DNA of 11,300 nt from Gammaproteobacteria bacterium (GTDB lineage Bacteria > Pseudomonadota > Gammaproteobacteria > UBA9214). Location of the stretch: NCBI GenBank assembly GCA_003454335.1, contig DMKK01000188.1:1-11300 (forward strand), read 5' to 3'. This document shows, in pieces, positions 6,236-11,300 of the stretch (position 1 is its first letter; each line of letters begins with the position of its first letter). The translations under genes and the position numbers were made by a program. Below the pieces are notes generated by a model that saw nothing but the letters and a program-made list of their open reading frames with translations, had not been told where the DNA came from and made no database searches.

Positions 6236-6462
6236 TTACCCTTTCGAGCTATACCAGATTGGTGAGGTCCAGGCACGTTCCCGTACGGTCGCCGGTACAT
6301 CATCCAGCAGGGGCAGGCCCGCGCGTACTGCGTCGTAGGTGCTCCAGCGCGGCGTCGGGATATGCAGAACCCGGACATAATAGACCGCTCCCCTGCTTGC
6401 ATCAACTCTTCGTCCACCCACGATCCGATAAGCTCCGCACTACCGATGATCTGCATCTGATT
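6236..6462 (-). pseudogene. C-terminal remnant of a DUF3604 protein, frameshifted and 5'-truncated
   Basis: Two adjacent frames together give the conserved C-terminus of DUF3604 proteins. From about 6456 to 6406 one frame reads IIGSAELIGSWVDEE; from 6403 to 6236 the next reads DASRGAVYYVRVLHIPTPRW and ends RERAWTSPIWYSSKG. The family has a continuous W-x-D-x-x-F-D-x-x-x-x-A-x-Y-Y-x-R-V here, so one base, the third of the Phe codon, appears lost near 6404. A TAA stop at 6463-6465 closes the frame upstream, and I see no DUF3604 sequence beyond it. About 75 codons survive of a protein normally several hundred residues long. The end carries the ribosome site of the following barrel gene, which may explain its persistence. 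Confidence 0.7.
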
Positions 6463-6514
6463 TTATTCCGGCAGACAACAGCACTTGCGTGAGAATAGCA
6501 GATTAGCGGTTAAT

Positions 6515-7153
6515 TTAATCTGTCAAAGTAGAATTAAACGGGCGCTTTCTGACCCAGTCATTGAGTGCCTGAATATAGGGAGGACTGCCATTATCGAGGT
6601 GCCAGGAATCGACGACATAGCTATCCAGGGTTTCCAGTTCGATTATCTGGCCGGCCCAGTGCTGGTCAAACACATACGGTGCACGGTAAGCCCGTTCGAC
6701 CACACGGTGCCAGCGCAGTAGCCCGTGCGCCTGTAGCAACTCCAGATAGCGTTTGGTATTTGTCGACTCGTCAATGCAATCCATTTGGCCCGGCCAGTCA
6801 TCAACAACCGGATTCCTGCCCCGATCAAGGTAAGTGGGTGTCTGACTACCCGCAACATTCTCCAGGAGAGCTATCGCCTGTCGGATCATATCCCGTTCCC
6901 CGGCAGCTGAATGCGCAGCCGGCTGGAACAGGTTAATGAGCCTTTGCCATTCATCAGCAGCAGGACGGACCTGTGCTGTCCGGTTACAATTATAGTTATA
7001 GCAAACCGTGAACACCGGCCGTTCAGAATCTGCCATTACCGGCAGCGACAGGGTCAACTGCTGTAACATCAGCAGGCAACATCCGGTGGCATACAAGAAC
7101 TGCCACCCCTGATGGCACACATGTGGTGATCGGCCTTTTTGCAATCCTGTCAC
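6515..7153 (-). CDS. Secreted protein of unknown family, possible papain/transglutaminase-like fold
   Basis: A 212-residue protein that starts with GTG at 7153, overlapping the stop of the CYTH-like gene by four bases (GTGA), which suggests coupled translation. A hydrophobic segment at about 18-37 and cleavage near VMA (39-41) predict export. The mature part begins with FTVCYNYNC (C51 and C56). It then has GQMDCIDESTNTKRYLELL (122-140), DQHWAGQI (163-170) and YVVDSW (179-184). The order Cys126, His165, Asp182, with the HW and VDSW contexts, resembles the catalytic Cys-His-Asp layout of transglutaminase-like cysteine hydrolases. This is pattern reading; I do not recognise an established family name. 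It could be a periplasmic peptidase or a non-catalytic relative. A later GTG start near residue 12 would still leave the signal peptide whole. Confidence 0.65.
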   Translation of the reverse strand: MTGLQKGRSPHVCHQGWQFLYATGCCLLMLQQLTLSLPVMADSERPVFTVCYNYNCNRTAQVRPAADEWQRLINLFQPAAHSAAGERDMIRQAIALLENVAGSQTPTYLDRGRNPVVDDWPGQMDCIDESTNTKRYLELLQAHGLLRWHRVVERAYRAPYVFDQHWAGQIIELETLDSYVVDSWHLDNGSPPYIQALNDWVRKRPFNSTLTD

Positions 7154-7896
7154 ATGAGTCCGGAAAAGTACTGCAACGCGGTTTTGGTCTTGGTCTTCTG
7201 CTCACCTTCGAGATCAATCCCCTTTCCCGCCAGGAAATTTCTTGCCTCGGCTGTGACCTGGAAGGTCTCCTTCGGCTCGCACTTTGTTGACAGTTCCAGG
7301 ATGCGTGAATTATCCGGATAAAACCATGCCTCGGCGACCAGATCTCTGTCAAGCGCTTCCTCCGGGAACTCCAGCTTCAGGGTGAGTATTGGCCCGAGTG
7401 GCACGAGATCGTTCAGTTCCACGCCATCCGGTGCGTTCATCTCGAAGAATTTCTTTTGCTCTTTCGAAAAGAGCTCATTGATGTCGAGTTTTCCTGCGAC
7501 GGCCTTGCGAACATCATCGGGATCCGACTTGCCCTTCATCGAGGCCGAGGTCACAAACCGGCCAGGCATTATGTCAACTTCAACCTTCATGCTATCCGAA
7601 CGGCGCATCTCCTTCGGTAGTTCTTCCGGCACTACAGGACGCAGCTTTACTACTGTATCGGCCGTGCCACCCTGATTGCGCCGTGCACGCACCACAACAC
7701 CGATTGCATCCAGGGCCAGATCGGGCGTATCGAAGAAGTAGACCTGCCGTATCTCGGCTTCGATAGGATCCAGCCCCAATGCAAGAGAGGCACTGCCATG
7801 ATCATCCTCCGCTACCGAGAGCTTTAGCTCGACACTGTCGGCCCCCCTGGTCAGGGCCAGCAATTCGCCTTGTTCATCAACGGTAAGTTTGTTCAT
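7150..7896 (-). CDS. CYTH-like domain protein
   Basis: A 248-residue cytosolic protein with the layout of the CYTH/triphosphate-tunnel family, whose members bind and cut triphosphates or act as class IV adenylate cyclases. Seen are SVELKLSV (21-28) at the place of the hallmark E-x-E-x-K, RQVYFFDTPDLAL (50-62), the basic strand VVVRARR (67-73), VVKLRP (82-87), and KVEVD (104-108). The first acidic residue of the hallmark is serine here (S21), leaving E23 and K25. The C-terminal half adds charged strands (LTLKLEFPEEALDRDLVAEAWFYP, RILELSTK) as expected of a closed tunnel. The frame could start at 7935, but the ATG at 7896 has a perfect AGGAGG at 5 bases. It lies 31 bases after the 177-residue gene and overlaps the next gene, so all three are likely one operon. 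Substrate and activity are unknown; loss of the first Glu may mean altered metal binding. Confidence 0.65.
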   Translation of the reverse strand: MNKLTVDEQGELLALTRGADSVELKLSVAEDDHGSASLALGLDPIEAEIRQVYFFDTPDLALDAIGVVVRARRNQGGTADTVVKLRPVVPEELPKEMRRSDSMKVEVDIMPGRFVTSASMKGKSDPDDVRKAVAGKLDINELFSKEQKKFFEMNAPDGVELNDLVPLGPILTLKLEFPEEALDRDLVAEAWFYPDNSRILELSTKCEPKETFQVTAEARNFLAGKGIDLEGEQKTKTKTALQYFSGLM

Positions 7897-7927
7897 AATC
7901 CCTCCTGCAGACTGTTTCCCAATCGTC

Positions 7928-8461
7928 TCAGACAATAGTCGGTGAGTCAGCGCTCAGTATGCTGGCAAGCTCGGCAAACAAGGTTTTTTCCCCTGCGCTC
8001 ACCTGCTCGCCACCAAAGCCGAGAAAACCACCTTCCCTGGCTGCCCTGGCAACATTTTCAGCCACTGACATCGCCCAGGCCGTGTACTCGGCCGTTTCAC
8101 CGGCACTGGCCTTCTCTTTCAACAGACTGGCTACTTCGCGGGAATCATCCAGCAGCAGCGCCCGTATCTTCTCCGGAGAATCAATTCCCTTATCCTTGAG
8201 ACGGGCGATTGTCTGCTCACGTAATGCCTTAGCCTTCACTTTGGCTTCATCGCGATCCTCCATGTTGGGCAGCACGCCCTGGATGATTTCGTTATTCGGG
8301 TAGTCTTTCAGGCCGGCCATGTAGCTTTTTGCACTGGCGAACAACTCCTTGACCGTCCCCAAACCACTGCTTTCCGCGAACACCATGGCCGATCCGATCA
8401 GGATCGGTGTCGCCGCCAGTAATTGCTGTTCTGAATCGGTAAATTTTTCATCGAATGACAT
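7928..8461 (-). CDS. Conserved hypothetical cytosolic protein (177 aa)
   Basis: A 177-residue protein without signal peptide or clear membrane helix, predicted to be mainly helical. It begins MSFDEKFTDSEQQLLAATPILIGSAMVFAE; the stretch 14-30 is moderately hydrophobic. A charged helix follows at 69-93. The C-terminal part, AENVARAAREGGFLGFGGEQVSAGEKTLFAELASIL (134-169), with its glycine-rich GGFLGFGG, looks like a conserved motif that I associate with uncharacterised bacterial proteins, without a name. The start is the ATG at 8461, with AAGGAG nine bases ahead; a longer frame beginning with TTG at 8470 is less likely. It precedes the CYTH-like gene by 31 bases and follows a REP-type pair. Function not assignable. 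Confidence 0.7.
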   Translation of the reverse strand: MSFDEKFTDSEQQLLAATPILIGSAMVFAESSGLGTVKELFASAKSYMAGLKDYPNNEIIQGVLPNMEDRDEAKVKAKALREQTIARLKDKGIDSPEKIRALLLDDSREVASLLKEKASAGETAEYTAWAMSVAENVARAAREGGFLGFGGEQVSAGEKTLFAELASILSADSPTIV

Positions 8462-8519
8462 AGTGATCAACTCCTTATTGGTGAGGTTCTTATGGGCAAA
8501 CTGGCACTATTCACTTGCA

Positions 8520-8579
8520 GGAGCGGCGTCTCGCCGCGATCATGTTTGTTACGACCTAATCGCGGCGAGACGCCGCTCC
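8520..8579. repeat. REP-type perfect inverted pair (REPIN-like)
   Basis: Exact 21-base inverted arms at 8520-8540 and 8559-8579 surround an 18-base spacer; each arm, GGAGCGGCGTCTCGCCGCGA plus one T, can itself fold (GGCG-TCT-CGCC). It occupies most of the gap between the DUF533 gene and the 177-residue gene, so it could attenuate or protect the message between them. Its arm differs from those at 4081 and 2055 but follows the same plan. Confidence 0.85.
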
Positions 8580-8598
8580 CACAGGCGATTGCTTAAGC

Positions 8599-9519
8599 TC
8601 AAGCCAGACCGACCGCCTGGTGCATATAAGCCAGGACCGGCTGGCTAAGACCCAGTTTGCTGGCTAGCTCCTGCATGTAGCGCTTCTCGGCGTCCGTGTC
8701 CACTTCGATGGCCATAAGCGAGGCGGCATAGATCTGAGCCGCCACCTGCTGATTGGGCACGGCACGTACAATTGCATCGGTGTCCATCGGCTTGCGCATT
8801 TCTTCCATGACGAAGCGTTGCTCTTCATCCGTGACGCCGTCTTCCTGCATCTTGCCCACCAGGCGTTCGGTTTCCTCGGCATCGATGCGCCCGTCGGCCT
8901 TGGCGGCATTGATCATCGCCTGCACGGTTAGCGTAGCAACGTCACGGACCTGCTGTTCCTCCCGGGCATTGGCAGGCTTGCGCAGTCCCGCAATAACGGC
9001 AGTTGCATCATCGACCTCCAGCGATTGCGATCCAGCAGCGGATTTATCGCCACTCATCATGCTTTTTGCCAGTGCGAGTGCCTGGGCAGCCAGGGCACCA
9101 AAGATGGTATTGGCACCGGCACCCATGGAACTGTTGCCGCTACCGCCTGAACCGCCAAGAACCACTTTCCCAAGGCTGCCAAGAAGGTCTCCGGTTGAGA
9201 AGCCGCCGCTACTGCCGCGTCCCGCACCGGGTGCGCCGCCTTGTGTGCCACCGGCCAGTTTGCCCAGCATATCGATAATGGAACCGGCGCCGCCACCCGG
9301 ACTGCCGCCTTGCATGCTATTGCCACCAGCCAGCTTGCCCAACATATCCAGAATGGAACCGCCGCCGCCCGGGCTGCCGCCTTGCAGTCCTCCAGAACCA
9401 CCCCCGTACGTCCCGCCCGGTGCGCCAAAGCCCGTGTTGTTGACAGTGCGATCAAGTCGCCCGGCCGAGGAACCCATACCGCCTTTCATCAATGAGCCAA
9501 GAATATCCAATGCATTCAT
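8599..9519 (-). CDS. DUF533 (TerB-like) family protein with Gly-rich repeat N-terminus
   Basis: A 306-residue protein. Residues about 185-305 match the DUF533/YebE group related to TerB: helices with AMINAAKADGRIDAEETERLVGKM (201-224), TDEEQRFVMEEMRKPMD, a QVAAQIYAASLMAIEVDTDAEKRYMQELASKLGL segment, and the acidic A-K-A-D-G-R-I-D motif reminiscent of TerB metal-binding positions. The first 135 residues are glycine/serine-rich and hold near-identical repeats, SILDMLGKLAGG (55-66) and SIIDMLGKLAGG (80-91), each preceded by QGGSPGGG, with related short helices at 5-14 (DILGSLMKGG) and 111-123. A helix with small residues (138-156) could contact membranes. The start at 9519 has GGAGG at good distance. 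Function is unknown for the family; tellurite resistance should not be inferred from the TerB link. Confidence 0.8.
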   Translation of the reverse strand: MNALDILGSLMKGGMGSSAGRLDRTVNNTGFGAPGGTYGGGSGGLQGGSPGGGGSILDMLGKLAGGNSMQGGSPGGGAGSIIDMLGKLAGGTQGGAPGAGRGSSGGFSTGDLLGSLGKVVLGGSGGSGNSSMGAGANTIFGALAAQALALAKSMMSGDKSAAGSQSLEVDDATAVIAGLRKPANAREEQQVRDVATLTVQAMINAAKADGRIDAEETERLVGKMQEDGVTDEEQRFVMEEMRKPMDTDAIVRAVPNQQVAAQIYAASLMAIEVDTDAEKRYMQELASKLGLSQPVLAYMHQAVGLA

Positions 9520-9531
9520 AACAAAGCCTCC

Positions 9532-9557
9532 AGTGCTTCTTATAGTGCTTTTCTTAT
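9532..9557. repeat. Short tandem repeat in the DUF533 leader
   Basis: AGTGCTTCTTAT (9532-9543) is followed directly by AGTGCTTTTCTTAT (9544-9557). On the coding strand each copy gives an ATAAGAA..GCACT unit just before the GGAGG ribosome site, with TATAAG hexamers that could serve as -10 boxes. An operator or duplicated promoter element is possible. Confidence 0.35.
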
Positions 9558-9592
9558 AGAGAGAAAAATAAAATTACGATGTGCACTAATTC

Positions 9593-9620
9593 CGGCAGGC
9601 TGCAGCGAACATTACTGCCG
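9593..9620 (-). terminator. Weak terminator-like hairpin after the 207-aa gene
   Basis: CGGCAG (9593-9598) and CTGCCG (9615-9620) pair around a 16-base loop that contains the self-complementary GCTGCAGC. On the minus strand a T-rich stretch (TAATTTTATTTTT) follows about 16 bases later, too far for a standard intrinsic terminator. It may partly separate the 207-residue gene from the DUF533 gene. Confidence 0.25.
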
Positions 9621-9637
9621 CCGCAGCCCGCAACGAA

Positions 9638-10261
9638 CTACGCGCGCCGGCGCCCCCCACCGGGTGGACGCATCCATGGCGGCGGGCCACCCCTCGGGCC
9701 GCCCGGCATGGGCTGCCCCTGCGGTGGCCTTTGTCCTCCGGCGGGCATATCCCAGGGCGGTGGCGGTGGCTTCTGGCCCGGGGGGCTGTTTGCCACTGCT
9801 TGATTCCAGGCACTCAGTCGCCGCTGTTGCTGATTGATGAAGGCGGCAAGCTCCTGCTGCTGGTGTCCATCGAAGCGCTGTTTTTCCTGCTGCTGATAGG
9901 CCTTGAATTTCTCCAGATCACCGTTCTGCTTGTGGCCCAATCCGTTGCGCTCCTGCTCCTGATGGGCGCGGAATGCAGCCCAGTCCTGTTTCCACCAGGC
10001 TTCGTCGAGTTCGTCCTCATCGAATTCAGGTGTCTTTGCGTGTGTCCCGGATGCAGTAGCCGCACCGCTCCCGGATTCTGCCTGCGGGGCTCCCGGCAGG
10101 GGCGCGTTCAGGATGTCCTTGATGCGTTCCAGCACTGAGCCGTCGTCATCATCAGCGGCGGGGGCCTGCGTTTGCGGAGCTTGTCCCTGGGTACCCGGCA
10201 GGGGTGCGTTCAGGATTTCTCCAAGCCTGTCAAAAAAGCCTTTGTCTTCTTCTTGTGCCAT
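9638..10261 (-). CDS. Pro/Gln-rich protein of unknown function with duplicated ILNAPLPG motif
   Basis: A 207-residue protein without signal peptide. Two copies of a short amphipathic motif lie near the N-terminus: FFDRLGEILNAPLPG (9-23) and VLERIKDILNAPLPG (43-57), joined by a Gln/Pro/Asp-rich linker. An acidic patch (79-87), then WW (89-90), leads into a long charged helix of about 90-152 with recurring F-x-A-x-Q-Q-Q-E and H-Q-Q-Q-E units. The tail (158-207) is rich in Pro and Gly and ends in GGGRRRA. The composition suggests a modular, partly disordered scaffold or RNA- or membrane-associated protein; I recognise no family. The start at 10261 has a perfect GGAGGTG site. It follows the GlsB-family gene by 17 bases and probably shares its transcript. 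Confidence 0.7.
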   Translation of the reverse strand: MAQEEDKGFFDRLGEILNAPLPGTQGQAPQTQAPAADDDDGSVLERIKDILNAPLPGAPQAESGSGAATASGTHAKTPEFDEDELDEAWWKQDWAAFRAHQEQERNGLGHKQNGDLEKFKAYQQQEKQRFDGHQQQELAAFINQQQRRLSAWNQAVANSPPGQKPPPPPWDMPAGGQRPPQGQPMPGGPRGGPPPWMRPPGGGRRRA

Positions 10262-10278
10262 CTTTCACCTCCAATGTG

Positions 10279-10548
10279 TTAGTTTTTTACCTTGATCAGT
10301 TTCGACGACCAGACGAGGAGCAAGGCACCTCCCAGGGCAGCGACACAGGTAATGATCAGACCGCCGACGGTGCCACTGGCACCAAACCCGAGCAGCGCCA
10401 GCACGTAGCCACCAACCACCCCGCCGGCAATACCGAGAATCATATCGCCGATCTTGCCAAACGGCGGGATACCGCCAATGAAACCTCTTGCGATCAATCC
10501 GGCTATCGCACCAATCGCCAACCAAACAAGCAATGACCATGCAGGCAT
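10279..10548 (-). CDS. GlsB/YeaQ/YmgE family stress-response membrane protein
   Basis: An 89-residue integral membrane protein of the GlsB/YeaQ/YmgE (transglycosylase-associated, PF04226) family. Three hydrophobic segments are visible at about 3-21, 32-54 and 58-80, joined by the conserved glycine-rich stretches GAIAGLIARGFIGG (13-26) and GDMILGIAGGVVGGYVLALLGFG (34-56). Length and topology are typical. Members are induced by general stress in several bacteria; the molecular role is not settled. The ATG at 10548 has AGGAG at 8 bases. It is the first intact gene of a probable operon with the 207-residue gene, which starts 17 bases after its stop. Confidence 0.9.
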   Translation of the reverse strand: MPAWSLLVWLAIGAIAGLIARGFIGGIPPFGKIGDMILGIAGGVVGGYVLALLGFGASGTVGGLIITCVAALGGALLLVWSSKLIKVKN

Positions 10549-10733
10549 GTCAAATTCTCCTTTTTAACGAACCAGTTGTAAGTAATTAATTGCAGAAAGC
10601 AGGGATCAATGTTTCTTTTTGTCCCGTTTCCCTTCCCGAAACTCCTTGCGGGCGTCAAGGATATTACCACGACATCTGGCCGGATTCAGTCAATTGGTAT
10701 AGCAACAGCTAACCATGATTTCGCCTGGCGACG

Positions 10734-10751
10734 TGATTCCTATGTGAATCA
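10734..10751. repeat. Small inverted repeat in the 10549-10774 gap
   Basis: TGATTC (10734-10739) and GAATCA (10746-10751) flank a 6-base loop, about 24 bases beyond the stop of the upstream membrane protein gene. No U-rich tract follows, so termination is uncertain. The rest of this gap must hold the GlsB-family promoter, but I cannot point to convincing boxes. Confidence 0.25.
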
Positions 10752-10774
10752 GGGAGTATGACGAGCCATTTAAA

Positions 10775-11300
10775 CTAAAACAGCAAAAGACGTTTTACCA
10801 CTTTTAGCAGTTCCTTGAACGGCAATTGTGTCGCACCGGCGGCAAGCAGTGGCAGCAGCGCAGCAGCGGAGACCGGTAGCAGCGCTGCACGACTGAAAAC
10901 AGATGTGGATAATTTATTAACCGCCTCAAACGTTTTGGAAGGATCCGGGATCGCGCTTGCAGCCGACGAATCGGCATCTTCAGCGGCATCGATATTCCTG
11001 CCCAGAAGCTCGCGCTCGGCAGCGCGGTGGTAGCGCGTTGCCTGTACGCTGCAGGCGAGCAGTGTTTGTTCCTTGAGCCGGGTGAGCGGCTTGCGGAAGG
11101 CTTGCAATGGCCAGGCAAAGAGTGCCAGCACAATGAGCAACCAGCACGTCATCAACATTCCGTAGGTCTCGGGTTGCAGGTCACTGTTCAGGAATTGTTG
11201 GGCAACAACAGCGCCTACCACGCAACTCACGGCAAAGACAAACAGGGTATAGGCGTTCGGGTACTGGCCGATGAACGCGAGACCACCGCGACCATCCGGG
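10775..11300 (-). CDS. C-terminal part of an uncharacterised integral membrane protein (cut by window edge)
   Basis: The frame is open to the right edge, giving the last 174 residues; the internal GTG at 11230 should not be taken as the start. Visible in order are PDGRGGLAFIGQYPNAYTLFVFA, a hydrophobic helix continuing through VVGAVVAQQF, a second helix MLMTCWLLIVLALFAWPLQAF, a basic cytosolic stretch with RLKEQTLLACSVQATRYHRAAERELLG, an Asp/Ser/Ala-rich linker, and a last hydrophobic helix AALLPVSAAALLPLLAAGATQLP before FKELLKVVKRLLLF. The P-D-x-x-G-G-L-x-F start and the LLPLL...LPFKELLK ending resemble a family of conserved hypothetical multi-pass membrane proteins that I cannot name. Function unknown. 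Confidence 0.7.
   Translation of the reverse strand, partial: PDGRGGLAFIGQYPNAYTLFVFAVSCVVGAVVAQQFLNSDLQPETYGMLMTCWLLIVLALFAWPLQAFRKPLTRLKEQTLLACSVQATRYHRAAERELLGRNIDAAEDADSSAASAIPDPSKTFEAVNKLSTSVFSRAALLPVSAAALLPLLAAGATQLPFKELLKVVKRLLLF

Noticed and set aside
8599..9519. Naming the DUF533 gene a tellurite resistance gene
   Set aside because: The TerB relationship is distant and structural; no other ter gene is present in the window.
8753..9559. Long plus-strand open frame (268 codons) across the DUF533 gene
   Set aside because: It is the mirror of the GC-rich DUF533 coding sequence, the product is low-complexity Pro/Ser/Ala, no ribosome site precedes it, and the minus-strand protein matches a known family.
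10607..10691. Short minus-strand frame ending ILDARKEFREGKRDKKKH before a TGA
   Set aside because: The frame after the previous stop has no ATG, GTG or TTG start and no ribosome site; basic composition alone is not enough to call a small protein.
11231..11300. Taking the membrane protein at the right edge as a complete 151-residue gene starting at 11230
   Set aside because: The frame stays open for 23 more codons to the edge with convincing membrane-protein sequence, and the GTG at 11230 lies inside a hydrophobic helix.

Overview
The window reads as a chromosomal stretch of a Gram-negative bacterium, most likely an environmental or marine gammaproteobacterium. The grounds are three predicted outer-membrane or periplasm-directed proteins of proteobacterial families (DUF1302, DUF1329, SphA/phenol_MetA-type barrel), an HdeD-family and a GlsB-family membrane protein, moderately high GC, and REP-like palindromes of the style common in Pseudomonas and related gammaproteobacteria. 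Every convincing gene lies on the minus strand, so transcription runs from high to low coordinates.

In transcription order from the right edge: the C-terminal part of an uncharacterised membrane protein (10775-11300, cut by the window edge); a small GlsB/YeaQ-type membrane protein (10279-10548); a proline/glutamine-rich protein of unknown function carrying a duplicated short motif (9638-10261); a DUF533/TerB-like protein with a glycine-rich repeat N-terminus (8599-9519); a REP-type inverted pair (8520-8579); an uncharacterised 177-residue cytosolic protein (7928-8461); a CYTH-like protein (7150-7896) whose stop overlaps the start of a secreted protein with a possible Cys-His-Asp hydrolase core (6515-7153). 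Most of these starts have strong Shine-Dalgarno sequences, and the uncharacterised genes sit close together. They form the least explained part of the window.

Next comes an envelope-directed block: a frameshifted C-terminal remnant of a DUF3604 protein (6236-6462), an outer-membrane barrel of the SphA/phenol_MetA type (5237-6226), a 92-residue secreted protein (4820-5098) and an HdeD-family six-helix membrane protein (4178-4786). A perfect 23-bp REP-type inverted pair (4081-4145) separates this from a DUF1302-DUF1329 pair (2169-4013 and 675-2144), a known gene couple of the proteobacterial envelope. The DUF1329 gene carries a 66-bp REP-type inverted pair inside its coding sequence, in frame, just before the signal peptide.

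At the left end is a BrnT-BrnA type II toxin-antitoxin module (93-604). A near-perfect 21-bp palindrome lies over the brnT start codon and a candidate promoter that would give a leaderless brnT transcript. The outstanding observations are the in-frame REP insertion in the DUF1329 gene, the three different REP-type pairs in 11 kb, the DUF3604 pseudogene and the cluster of uncharacterised genes around the CYTH-like protein. No rRNA, tRNA, CRISPR array, intact transposase or phage gene was seen.
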